Part shown: positions 28,380 through 36,590 of the stretch, one piece after another | Numbering within the stretch: position 1 is the first letter of the stretch | How the letters are laid out: every line of letters starts with the position of its first letter | Assembly (NCBI RefSeq): GCF_005473905.2 | Contig: NZ_CP061336.1 | Location: 1,038,501 to 1,102,500 of the forward strand | DNA from: Ruminiclostridium herbifermentans | GTDB lineage: Bacteria > Bacillota > Clostridia > Acetivibrionales > DSM-1351 | DNA length: 64,000 bases | Direction of reading: 5' to 3' | Notes under the pieces: generated by a model | What the model was told of the DNA's origin: nothing | The model's input: only the letters and a program-made list of their open reading frames with translations | Databases searched by the model: none | Program-made: the position numbers and the translations under genes

Positions 28380-28601
28380 TTACTCGATTTCTGGTTTAAT
28401 TCCATATAATGGTATAATTGGACCTGGTTCAATACCATATAGTGGTTTTACATCAATAGGAGGAATTTTAATTCCGTAAAATAATCTAATTGGTGGTTCG
28501 ATTTTTGCAGATGATGAAAGGGAGTCAGATACATAACCTCCTACCATATCTAATAATTCCTCATCACTCAATTCAATCATTTTTTTGATTTCATTTTCCA
28601 T
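28380..28601 (-). CDS. RiPP precursor peptide with double-glycine leader and YGI-repeat core
   Basis: 73 residues from ATG 28601, with AAAGAGG just upstream (a longer frame starts within the ribosome site). Residues 1-22 form a leader MENEIKKMIELSDEELLDMV ending GG, the class II bacteriocin/C39-peptidase cleavage type. The core from Tyr23 is rich in Pro and Ile and repeats F/L-Y-G-I-K/E at residues 41-45, 54-58 and 65-69 with PP, PGP and KPE spacers. It has no Cys. Cleavage after Gly22 by the C39 exporter at 31667 and modification by the adjacent radical SAM enzyme are inferred. I do not recognise a named precursor family. Confidence 0.8.
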   Translation of the reverse strand: MENEIKKMIELSDEELLDMVGGYVSDSLSSSAKIEPPIRLFYGIKIPPIDVKPLYGIEPGPIIPLYGIKPEIE

Positions 28602-28623
28602 ACTATACACCTCTTTCAATAAA

Positions 28624-28639
28624 TTTACCTATAGGTATT
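28624..28639. promoter_or_regulatory. CCTATAGG box 2
   Basis: TACCTATAGGTA (12-bp palindrome; octamer 28628-28635) in the 5' region of the YGI-repeat precursor gene, between a TATAAT-like stretch and its ribosome site. Confidence 0.35.
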
Positions 28640-28769
28640 ATGAGTCCCTTTATTATTATATTATGGAAATTATACTTTATAAACATATTTTGTTAAATAT
28701 TAAAATAATTTTAATTTATTTTACAAAATTTTGTGGGAAATATACAAAACAATTAGAAAAAAGTCATTA

Positions 28770-28886
28770 AAAATCTGAATGAGTCTGAGGGTATTCTAAT
28801 TTTTATGCAATTGAAAATATAACTCTTAAATTACATTCCATTATTATTTTCAATATACCTGTAATAGGTCTATATTGAAAAGACAT
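28770..28886 (-). pseudogene. decayed radical SAM maturase: start and end fragments fused
   Basis: On the minus strand a frame starts at ATG 28886 and stops at 28803. Its first ten residues, MSFQYRPITG, match the MSVEYRPITG start of the intact maturase at 28271, and the match continues as a degraded MxCNLR segment. Directly after it, 28770-28800 resembles the last codons and stop region of the PqqD-type maturase gene at 29390-29420 (TGAGT-TGA-GGTAT pattern in common). The fragment lies after precursor 2 exactly where the intact maturase lies after precursor 1, preceded by the same hairpin. It reads as a duplicated maturase gene that lost its middle. Confidence 0.7.
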
Positions 28887-28907
28887 TTTATATTGCTTAT
28901 TTAATTG

Positions 28908-28930
28908 GGATGCGGATAAATTCCGCATCC
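28908..28930 (-). other. hairpin between precursor 2 and maturase remnant
   Basis: Same 9-bp stem as 28294-28316 (GGATGCGGA/TCCGCATCC, loop TAAAT). The flanks are also copied, including the CCTATAGG box at 28946-28953, which proves duplication of the whole intergenic unit. Confidence 0.7.
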
Positions 28931-28941
28931 TAAGAATTTAT

Positions 28942-28957
28942 AATACCTATAGGAATA
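28942..28957. promoter_or_regulatory. CCTATAGG box 3
   Basis: AATACCTATAGGAATATT, identical to box 1 and in the matching position after the precursor 2 coding region (octamer 28946-28953). Confidence 0.35.
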
Positions 28958-28995
28958 TTATGTATTAAATAATTTAAAATATTACTGAGTTTGTA

Positions 28996-29166
28996 TTACT
29001 TTATAATATTTATAATGTCCTTAATAATTGAAATTGAAGGCTTAACTCCGTATAACAATACTGGTAAACTTGAAGCTATTGGAACTAAGTTTGAAGAATA
29101 ACCACCTACCATATCTAGTAATTCTTCATCACTTAGTTCAACCATCTTATTGTTTTCTATCTGCAT
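28996..29166 (-). CDS. RiPP precursor peptide 2 with double-glycine leader
   Basis: 56 residues from ATG 29166, fixed by GAAAGGAG upstream. The leader (residues 1-22, ending ELSDEELLDMVGG) is almost the same as in the other precursor, and Tyr23 again starts the core. The core is shorter, hydrophobic and holds one L-Y-G-V-K-P motif (residues 38-43), followed by Ile/Lys-rich sequence. Leader conserved and core diverged is the usual pattern for RiPP paralogues sharing a maturase and exporter. It is followed by the remnant maturase rather than a working one, so modification in trans would be needed. Confidence 0.78.
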   Translation of the reverse strand: MQIENNKMVELSDEELLDMVGGYSSNLVPIASSLPVLLYGVKPSISIIKDIINIIK

Positions 29167-29208
29167 GATATTCACTCCTTTCAATTAAATTTTTTTAATA
29201 AAATTATC

Positions 29209-29264
29209 TTAAATAAAACTTCTTAAATAAAACTTCTTAAATAAAACTTCTTAAATAAAACTTC
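29209..29264 (-). repeat. four tandem copies of a 14-bp unit in the precursor 2 leader
   Basis: TTAAATAAAACTTC is repeated four times without change at 29209-29222, 29223-29236, 29237-29250 and 29251-29264. The array lies between the CCTATAGG box at 29264 and the ribosome site of precursor 2. The corresponding region of precursor 1 lacks it. Copy number could vary by slippage and alter the 5' UTR. Confidence 0.9.
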
Positions 29265-29389
29265 CTATAGGCATTAGAAGTTACAATTCTATTATATTAT
29301 GGAATGTTGTAATTAAAATACATATATTTCTAAAAAACTATAAATATTGTTAATTAACCATTTTATGCTAAAAATAAACAAAAAATTAA

Positions 29390-30856
29390 TCAAATATCTA
29401 ACTGAGTTTGAAGGTATAATTTTTGTATATTAATTTGCTTGCAATTTGTTTTATCCCTATCTTTATTATGTGCACATGGGCCTAATTTGTTTGTACATAA
29501 AAATCTGAATTCGCATTTTGTACAGGATTTATCATCCATTTGATTTATTGGCAGTTTTGCTCTGATATTTTTAAAAACATCATTTTCAAACATCTTTGCC
29601 AATGAATCAGTTTGTATATTACCAAGCTTATAATCATCGTTTTCAAAGCATTGGCATGGGAATACATCTCCATTGCTGGTTACGAAAAAGGATGGATAGC
29701 ATGCAAGAAGATTAGGTGTTTTAGGAGGTATAAATCTGCCGCCATGGCCAAAAGAAAAGATATTAATTGTTCTAGATATTTTATTATTCTTACCTTCTAT
29801 TTGGGCTTCATCTAAATATGTTTTACGCAAACTGTGAGCCACTTTGGTTATATAATCTTTTTCATTAACAGAAAGAAAATTATCTACTTCAGGATCATCT
29901 ATCTTACCATATTGGGTCATTGACCAAGAAAGAGTACAATTACATAATCTTTTACTTATTTCTGAAACGAGAATATCAAGGGAATTTATGTTTATTGCAG
30001 AAACTATAGGCTTTATAGTTATACTTAGTTTTTTAGTTTTTAGTGAGAATTCATTTATTCTTTCAAATGCTTCAAATATTTTATTTTTTACATCAGAATT
30101 TGGATTTCCCCATAATGCATCTAGTTCTTTGTCTACTATACTATCTAAGCTTATTGTAAAACCATCAACGCATTCGGAGAGCTCTTCAATATTCATAGAA
30201 TTCAAAAGCGTGCCATTAGTTATAAAATGGGTTTCTAAACCTATTCTTTTGGCTTCATTGCAAAGGTCTGTCAAGTCAGTATTTAATGTAGGTTCACCAC
30301 CAGTAAAAATGACTTTTTTACCACCCATATCCTTAAATTCTCTTAACAAATTGATAAATTTATCTTTTGATACTATTGAATTTGATTTTTTATTTATTCT
30401 CTTATGTCTTTCGTTTTTATTAAAGCAATAGATACAGTTTAAATTACACTTATCTGTTAAGCTTATATAAATATCATTAAAAGGGTATTTTTCTATTGCA
30501 TTGATATCATAAATTTCATTCATCCAGTCAGCCTCTGGAGGGGTATGGTTATATGACAAGAAACCATTTTGTATTAAAGCCTCAATAAAAGGAATAACAT
30601 CTTCATTAAATATTGAGTCATTAATTTGATATTGATTAATTAACTTTTCTTTGACAATTCCTAGATTATTACTATTATGAATTGCATTATATATTGATGC
30701 TCCTATTTCATCCATTGCAATCCAATAATGTATTGATGGATTAAATAATATATATGTATTTTGATCATTTTCAATAATAGACTCATAATTATCAACTTTG
30801 TATAAATAATTAGTGTAATTATCAAATAATGCAATATTTTCGTTTATGTTTTGCAT
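29390..30856 (-). CDS. radical SAM/SPASM peptide maturase with PqqD-like N-terminal domain
   Basis: A 488-residue protein. Residues about 25-110 resemble a PqqD-like RiPP recognition element (ILFNPSIHYWIAMDEIG then helices). The radical SAM motif CNLNCIYC is near residues 138-145, followed by a GGEP motif near 180. A C-terminal SPASM region has CYPSFF, CQCFEN and CTKCEFRFLC cysteines for auxiliary clusters. It lies 99 bp after the 67-residue peptide gene and 220 bp before precursor 2, so it belongs to the same operon. A recognition domain plus SPASM is typical for maturases that bind a leader and crosslink the core. Confidence 0.85.
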   Translation of the reverse strand: MQNINENIALFDNYTNYLYKVDNYESIIENDQNTYILFNPSIHYWIAMDEIGASIYNAIHNSNNLGIVKEKLINQYQINDSIFNEDVIPFIEALIQNGFLSYNHTPPEADWMNEIYDINAIEKYPFNDIYISLTDKCNLNCIYCFNKNERHKRINKKSNSIVSKDKFINLLREFKDMGGKKVIFTGGEPTLNTDLTDLCNEAKRIGLETHFITNGTLLNSMNIEELSECVDGFTISLDSIVDKELDALWGNPNSDVKNKIFEAFERINEFSLKTKKLSITIKPIVSAININSLDILVSEISKRLCNCTLSWSMTQYGKIDDPEVDNFLSVNEKDYITKVAHSLRKTYLDEAQIEGKNNKISRTINIFSFGHGGRFIPPKTPNLLACYPSFFVTSNGDVFPCQCFENDDYKLGNIQTDSLAKMFENDVFKNIRAKLPINQMDDKSCTKCEFRFLCTNKLGPCAHNKDRDKTNCKQINIQKLYLQTQLDI

Positions 30857-30955
30857 AAGATATCCCCTTTTACCTAAATTTTATAAGCAGGCCTATTCAA
30901 GTAATTAAAATATCAAAGTAACTAATAATCCTATATAGAAATACTTATGTATAAA

Positions 30956-31159
30956 TTATTTTTTTGTTAATATGTCTATTTCATCTTTAAAGTCGAATGG
31001 GTTTGCAATTATACCACTTAGTGGCGGAAAAATTTTAATATCAATTGGCAATTTAATGGATGTTATTCCTCCGTTTGTTTCAAGGGATTCTTTTTCTGAT
31101 ATTTCATTTAGGTTTAATTTATTAAAATTAGGCTTTTGTATTGATGGCTTTTTCCACAT
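30956..31159 (-). CDS. putative third precursor peptide, 67 residues
   Basis: Starts at ATG 31159 behind TAGGAGGT. The N-terminus is Lys/Asn-rich, then a helical acidic stretch NLNEISEKESLETN ends in GG at residues 30-31, resembling a leader, and the rest is Pro/Ile-rich (KLPIDIKIFPPLSG). It lacks the ELSDEELLDMVGG sequence and the YGI repeats, so it is a different class from precursors 1 and 2. It is the first gene of the minus-strand operon, directly before the PqqD-type maturase, which is the normal place for a substrate. An alternative is a small accessory protein. Confidence 0.65.
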   Translation of the reverse strand: MWKKPSIQKPNFNKLNLNEISEKESLETNGGITSIKLPIDIKIFPPLSGIIANPFDFKDEIDILTKK

Positions 31160-31581
31160 AATAAAAATACCTCCTAAAATATTTTTTGTAAGATAATACC
31201 TGAAATGGCCTGCATATACAAATTATACCATAAATCTAAATTAATGTAAAACATTGATTGTAAACTTATCGATATATTAGTCGGAATTACTCTTTTCTTA
31301 TAATATTTGATGAAATAATGGACACTATTTTCTTTAATTTCACTTGTCGAGTCTGTTAAGATTGAAGGTGTATTTGTACTAAATCCTGCAAATACACTTA
31401 CAATTTACAGTAGTGCCAATTTTGCTTCCTTTAATATTTTTGGATTTTAAAATTAATGCTTGATTTTTAATAGGATAAAAAGATGCTTTTAATCATTTTA
31501 GTCCAATTTTTGTCGAATAAAGAATGTTTAGGTAGTGTTTACAAAATTAATATTCAATAGTAACATTATTATTAGAAAGAC
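31160..31581. promoter_or_regulatory. divergent control region of the peptide locus
   Basis: About 420 bp between the peptide/maturase operon (minus) and the exporter operon (plus). It must hold both promoters. No coding frame with a ribosome site is present; the plus-strand leader ends in the terminator listed next. Confidence 0.5.
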
Positions 31582-31622
31582 GGTGTGAATAGCTGAAAAT
31601 ATTAGTAGTTCACATCTTTTTT
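31582..31622 (+). terminator. terminator in the exporter leader
   Basis: GGTGTGAA pairs with TTCACATC (8 bp, one G-U) and a CTTTTTT run follows, only 45 nt before the exporter ATG. No plus-strand gene lies upstream, so it looks like an attenuator controlling the exporter operon. Confidence 0.7.
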
Positions 31623-31666
31623 AGCAGGGTTCACAAAATAATGCAGATACAAATGGAGATTTACAT

Positions 31667-33982
31667 ATGCAAAATCCGTTTAAACGATATTATTGTATCA
31701 AACAGCATGATATTACCGACTGCGGTGCGGCATGTCTTGCGACGATAAGCAAGCAATATGGGTTTAAAACATCAATAACCAAAATAAGAGAAGTTGCGGG
31801 AACAGATAAACAGGGAACTAATGCATATGGAGTAATTAAAGCAGCAGAAGTCCTTGGTTTTACTGCAAAAGGAGTAAAGGGCGATAAGGAAGCCTTTTTT
31901 TCCGAATTTCCTCTGCCCTGTATCGCACATGTCGTTGTAGAAGGTACTCTTTTGCACTATGTAGTTATACATAAAATTACAAAAAAGCAGGTGCTAGTTG
32001 CTGATCCAGGTAAAGGTATTATAAAATATTCGCCTGAGGATTTCTTTAAAATCTGGACAGGCGTGCTTATACTGATGGTTCCCAATGCAACATTTAAAAA
32101 GGGTGATGAGACAAAGGGGCTTTTTTCGCGTTTCTTCAATTTAATGTTGCCGCAAAAAAGACTATTAATTAATATATTCTTTACTTCTCTTATATACACC
32201 ATGTTAGGTATTACAGCATCCTTTTATTTTACATTTCTTTTAGATGACATACTTCAATATAATCTTGAAAAAACCTTACATGTAATATCAATAGGGATTA
32301 TTTTGCTATATTTGTTTCAAACCTTGCTTGGGGCATTCCGTTCCCATATGGTGTTATATCTTTCACAAAAGATAGATATACCGCTTATATTAGGGTATTA
32401 TCAGCATGTTCTTGGACTTCCGATGAATTTCTTCGGAACAAGGAAAGTGGGAGAGATAATTTCTCGTTTCATGGATGCTTCAAAGGTTCGTGATGCAATT
32501 TCAGGTGCAACGCTTACTATAATGATAGATACGCTAATGGCTGTTGCTGGAGCCATAATTCTATATACTCAAAATTCCATGCTTTTTGCAATAACAGTAA
32601 TAATAGCGATAGTGTACGGGGTAATTGTATTTTCATTTAATAAACCCATCAAAAATGTTAATAAGGAGCAAATGGAACATAATGCCCAATTAACTTCTTA
32701 TCTGGTGGAGTCATTAAATGGAATTGAAACTGTAAAAACCTTTAATGCAGAGTGGGAGGCGTCAATAAAGACAGAAGGCAAGTTTATAAAGCTTCTCAAA
32801 GCAATTTTCAAGGGAGGAATTATAAATAATCTTCAAAGTTCCATAACAAGTTTTACGGCACTTGTAGGGGGTGTTGTTATCCTTTGGGTTGGTGCTTGGA
32901 ATGTTATTAAAGGTAATATGACTGCTGGTCAGTTGCTATCCTATAATGCACTTTTGGGATATTTTCTTGAACCAATAAAAAATCTGATAAATCTTCAGCC
33001 AATGTTGCAAACTGCTATTGTAGCTTCTGACAGGTTAGGTGAAATATTTGATCTTGAACTGGAAAAAGGGGAAAATGAAGATAAGAAAATAAAACCTTCA
33101 GATATAAAAGGAGATATTTGCTTTCAAAACGTGGATTTCAGATATGGTACTCGTGCAATGGTATTAAATAACATAAATCTGACCATAAAGTATGGGGAAA
33201 AGATTGCCTTTGTCGGCGAGAGTGGTTCTGGTAAAACCACTTTGGTAAAGCTGCTTATGAATCTTTACCCTTGGGAAAAGGGCGAAATAACCATAAAGGG
33301 GTACAATGTCAAAGACATAAATTATGATGTATTGAGAGAAAAAATTGCATATATATCTCAAGACATTTTTATGTTCAGTGGTACTATACGAGAAAATTTA
33401 TGCCTGGGAAATAAAAATCTTGAAATGGAAGAGATAATCGAAGCATGCAAAATGGCTCAGGCTCACGATTTTATTAATAAATTTCCTCTACGATATGAAA
33501 CTAATTTAGAAGAAAACGGTGCAAATTTATCTGGAGGTCAAAAACAGAGACTTGCCATAGCTAGAGCTATTCTAAAAAAACCAGATATATTCATAATGGA
33601 CGAAGCTACTAGTAATTTAGATTCAATTGCAGAAAAGGCTATCGAAAAAACAATTGAAACAGTATGCAAAGGAGTTACAACAATAATAATTGCTCATAGG
33701 CTAAGCACTATTAAGCGTTGTGACAGAATATATGTTATGGAAGAAGGCAAGATAATTGAAATAGGCAGTCACTTTGAACTTATGAGCAAAGGTGGCAGAT
33801 ATTATGAGCTTTGGAAGGAACAACTGCCTGACAACATAGAGGACAATAGTGTTAAAAGTACAAATGATAATGTATCCAAAAATGAAAATACATGCTATGA
33901 TGTTAACTCAAAAAAAGAAAACACACTTAATAGGGATATGCTTTCTAATGTAGCAGTGTCATCTGCTCAGACTGGAGAATAA
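31667..33982 (+). CDS. peptidase-containing ABC exporter (C39, bacteriocin type)
   Basis: A 771-residue fusion. Residues 1-130 are a C39 cysteine peptidase with catalytic Cys19 (DCGAAC), His97 and Asp113, which cleaves double-glycine leaders. About 155-430 is the membrane domain, and 460-720 is the ATPase with Walker A GESGSGKTT near 517, LSGGQ near 621 and IMDEAT. The last 50 residues are a polar tail. It should process and export the GG-leader peptides encoded divergently. It starts an exporter operon with the HlyD-type gene. Confidence 0.93.
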   Translation: MQNPFKRYYCIKQHDITDCGAACLATISKQYGFKTSITKIREVAGTDKQGTNAYGVIKAAEVLGFTAKGVKGDKEAFFSEFPLPCIAHVVVEGTLLHYVVIHKITKKQVLVADPGKGIIKYSPEDFFKIWTGVLILMVPNATFKKGDETKGLFSRFFNLMLPQKRLLINIFFTSLIYTMLGITASFYFTFLLDDILQYNLEKTLHVISIGIILLYLFQTLLGAFRSHMVLYLSQKIDIPLILGYYQHVLGLPMNFFGTRKVGEIISRFMDASKVRDAISGATLTIMIDTLMAVAGAIILYTQNSMLFAITVIIAIVYGVIVFSFNKPIKNVNKEQMEHNAQLTSYLVESLNGIETVKTFNAEWEASIKTEGKFIKLLKAIFKGGIINNLQSSITSFTALVGGVVILWVGAWNVIKGNMTAGQLLSYNALLGYFLEPIKNLINLQPMLQTAIVASDRLGEIFDLELEKGENEDKKIKPSDIKGDICFQNVDFRYGTRAMVLNNINLTIKYGEKIAFVGESGSGKTTLVKLLMNLYPWEKGEITIKGYNVKDINYDVLREKIAYISQDIFMFSGTIRENLCLGNKNLEMEEIIEACKMAQAHDFINKFPLRYETNLEENGANLSGGQKQRLAIARAILKKPDIFIMDEATSNLDSIAEKAIEKTIETVCKGVTTIIIAHRLSTIKRCDRIYVMEEGKIIEIGSHFELMSKGGRYYELWKEQLPDNIEDNSVKSTNDNVSKNENTCYDVNSKKENTLNRDMLSNVAVSSAQTGE

Positions 33983-34142
33983 ATGTGTATTGCTCCCTAA
34001 GTTAGAAAAATAGGGTGATTAGTATAAAAATGCGAAAGTTACATTTTAATTAAAAATATTTTAGGTGTTTTAGCCATAAAGCAATGAATATACACTTTTT
34101 TATATTTATGTCGCTATTGGTGCCAGCGAAATGGAGGGTAAC

Positions 34143-36017
34143 ATGAAAGATATAATAATAGATATAGACGACCTTACAGACAGTCGTGAAATGTATCGTT
34201 CAAAACCGCATTCCTTTGTATGGGTATTTACATATATTATTATTGGTTTGGTAATAGCAGCTATATTATGGGCAAGCTTTGGAAAAAAGGAAATTGTAAT
34301 TAAAGCAAGTGGACAAGTAAGACCTGAAGTAGGTATAGGTACAGTTAATAATAATATCGCAGGAGAAATTGAAAGTATAAATTATAAGCAGGGCATGACT
34401 GTAAAAGCTGGTGATATATTATACATAATCAAGCATGATAATCTCTTGGTGGAGAAAGAGGCTTATGATACTCAGCTTACTGACCTTCGTAAAGAATTAG
34501 CAAATCTTAATATGTACAGAAAATCAATTGTTTCTGGTACAAATGCATTTGACAAAGACAGTGAGCCAATGTACTTCGAAAAGGTTAGGAAGCTGATGAT
34601 GGATATCCACTACACTCAGACAGATACAAATTATAAAATTACAAAGCTAAAAGAGGAGCGCCGTATCAATAGCAGTCAGCTTTCCGATTATCAGACTGAG
34701 CTAGCTTGTTTAAAAAACTATATAAGGTCCTTAGATGAAAGTAAGAATTACTTAGCTAGTAACAGTGAAATTGAAAAACGATACATCAAAAAGTATGAAA
34801 ATTATATATTTTCCCAGAAGGATATTGAGCGTAAATTTGACCAACAGTCGGATGAAATTAATAAAAATAGCTTTGAGGCTTTAAAGCAAGCTCTAGAAGA
34901 AGAAAGAAAATTATTAGATGCTTATGAAACTCTCAAAAAAAGTGTTAACGTGGGAGAAAACTATTTTTCTGTAAATGACAGTTACAAGACACTTTATACG
35001 GATTATATATATGAACTCAATACCCTTAAAAACACATATGATGAGCTAAAACGTGTGTATGAGTCTTATGAAGCGTTAAGTGGAGCAGCGATATCATATT
35101 CTGAGCTTGAAAATGCCAAAATTCAGATGCAGAAGGCAGAAGGAGAATATACCGTATTTAAAAGTAACTTTTTATCTGATTTAGATAAAACCATTACTCA
35201 AAAAAAGGTAAGAGTTGCTGAACTAGAAAGCAGTGTTTCAGGGACTCTGGATAAAGACAGACTTTTAGAGTTAAATGAAAAAGATAAAGAAAATGCCTTA
35301 AAAAGGCTTTATATTAATGAGAGACAGGTTGCTTCTGATTTAATGGATAGTTTGACAAACAAAATAAATTTGCTCAGACTCAATATAGAATTAGGAGAAG
35401 CTGAATTAAATACAATTTTAGACGCTACTGGTAAAAATAATATCAATTTTTCACTGGTAGAAAGGTTAAAGTCTCAAGAGATTATAGCAACTGATGAAAA
35501 AATTAAAAATACTTCTGATAAAATAGCGTCAATAGAACAGAACATAAAAAGACTGCAATTAGATATTGATAGAGCTATAGTGAGAGCTAATATTGACGGA
35601 GTTGTAAACGTAATATCGCAAATATATAAAGGTGATTTCGTACCAAGCGGAAGAGAGATTTTGACAGTAATACCAGACAATAATTCTAGTTTTATAATGC
35701 AAATCAATATTAACAACCAGGATATTGGAGAAATAAATATAGGAGATGCCGTTAAGTATAGTTTTGCTGCACTTCCATATCGGGAATACGGTCAGATAAC
35801 GGGAAGGATAATCAGCATATCGCAGGATTCAATAATTGACAAGAACTCAGGACAAAGTTTTTATATTGTTGAGGCTACTGTTCCGAATACTAAGCTTTAT
35901 ACTAAAGCAGGAAAACAGGGAGATATTAAAGTAGGTATGCTGTGTGAAGCAAATATCGTAACTAAGCAAAAAAGTTATTTAGAGTACTTTCTGGAAAAGA
36001 TAAATTTTTTGGAGTAA
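34143..36017 (+). CDS. HlyD-family secretion adaptor
   Basis: About 624 residues from ATG 34143, with GGAGGG just before it; an in-frame ATG at 34131 lies upstream of that site. One membrane span (about residues 18-38), a split biotinyl-lipoyl-like domain (AGEIESINYKQGMTVKAGD and its partner AIVRANIDGVVNVI), and a long coiled coil between about 95 and 465. Such adaptors work with C39 exporters in Gram-positive bacteriocin systems. The coiled coil is long for the family. The gap of 160 bp to the exporter suggests one operon. Confidence 0.88.
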   Translation: MKDIIIDIDDLTDSREMYRSKPHSFVWVFTYIIIGLVIAAILWASFGKKEIVIKASGQVRPEVGIGTVNNNIAGEIESINYKQGMTVKAGDILYIIKHDNLLVEKEAYDTQLTDLRKELANLNMYRKSIVSGTNAFDKDSEPMYFEKVRKLMMDIHYTQTDTNYKITKLKEERRINSSQLSDYQTELACLKNYIRSLDESKNYLASNSEIEKRYIKKYENYIFSQKDIERKFDQQSDEINKNSFEALKQALEEERKLLDAYETLKKSVNVGENYFSVNDSYKTLYTDYIYELNTLKNTYDELKRVYESYEALSGAAISYSELENAKIQMQKAEGEYTVFKSNFLSDLDKTITQKKVRVAELESSVSGTLDKDRLLELNEKDKENALKRLYINERQVASDLMDSLTNKINLLRLNIELGEAELNTILDATGKNNINFSLVERLKSQEIIATDEKIKNTSDKIASIEQNIKRLQLDIDRAIVRANIDGVVNVISQIYKGDFVPSGREILTVIPDNNSSFIMQININNQDIGEINIGDAVKYSFAALPYREYGQITGRIISISQDSIIDKNSGQSFYIVEATVPNTKLYTKAGKQGDIKVGMLCEANIVTKQKSYLEYFLEKINFLE

Positions 36018-36286
36018 ATGGATATATATTCATGAATATATTGAAATGAATAATGATAGTTCAGTTTAATGTTTGATTGTATTACGATACTAGTATTTCA
36101 TTAAACCCACTTCCGAAGATGGGATGGGTGTTTTCAGGATTAAAAGTAATACAATTAGATACTATAATTATTCAAACACAGTCATGTTTAGCATGAAAAA
36201 ATAGGTGAAAAGATTCTATATTATTTAAAGTAAAGACATGGTCATTAAAATAACATTTAAAATATCTGAATAATACTTGTGTTAAT
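36018..36286. other. intergenic region after the HlyD-type gene
   Basis: Contains a weak ACCCA/TGGGT stem (36105-36109 with 36125-36129) followed by GTTTTC, a possible terminator of the exporter operon. Otherwise featureless. Confidence 0.35.
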
Positions 36287-36314
36287 TTGACACAGTATAT
36301 CCTCTTGATATGCT
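36287..36314 (+). promoter_or_regulatory. putative sigma-A promoter
   Basis: TTGACA at 36287 and TATGCT at 36309 with a 16-bp spacer, upstream of the secreted protein gene. Confidence 0.4.
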
Positions 36315-36458
36315 AAGGAATAATACCTAAGTAAATGTATCAAATTTTCTGTAATTACAATATCTGCTGTAGAATAAAAATGGAGGTTACAAGTTAATTT
36401 AACATATATAGCATAAAATTTTAGTTTATTTCATTAATTTTCAGATATATTAAAAATA

Positions 36459-36487
36459 TTGACATATTATTGAAAACATGTTAAATT
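36459..36487 (+). promoter_or_regulatory. putative sigma-A promoter of the secreted protein gene
   Basis: TTGACA at 36459-36464, 17-bp spacer, TAAATT at 36482-36487, giving a 5' UTR of about 95 nt before the ATG at 36591. Confidence 0.55.
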
Positions 36488-36590
36488 TGTAACAATAAGA
36501 TGTTAATATATGTAAAGTTTGTTTTTATATACATGTGTATTGGGCACATATTACATCTTGGTTAAAACATAAAATTGGAGGTACTCAAAA

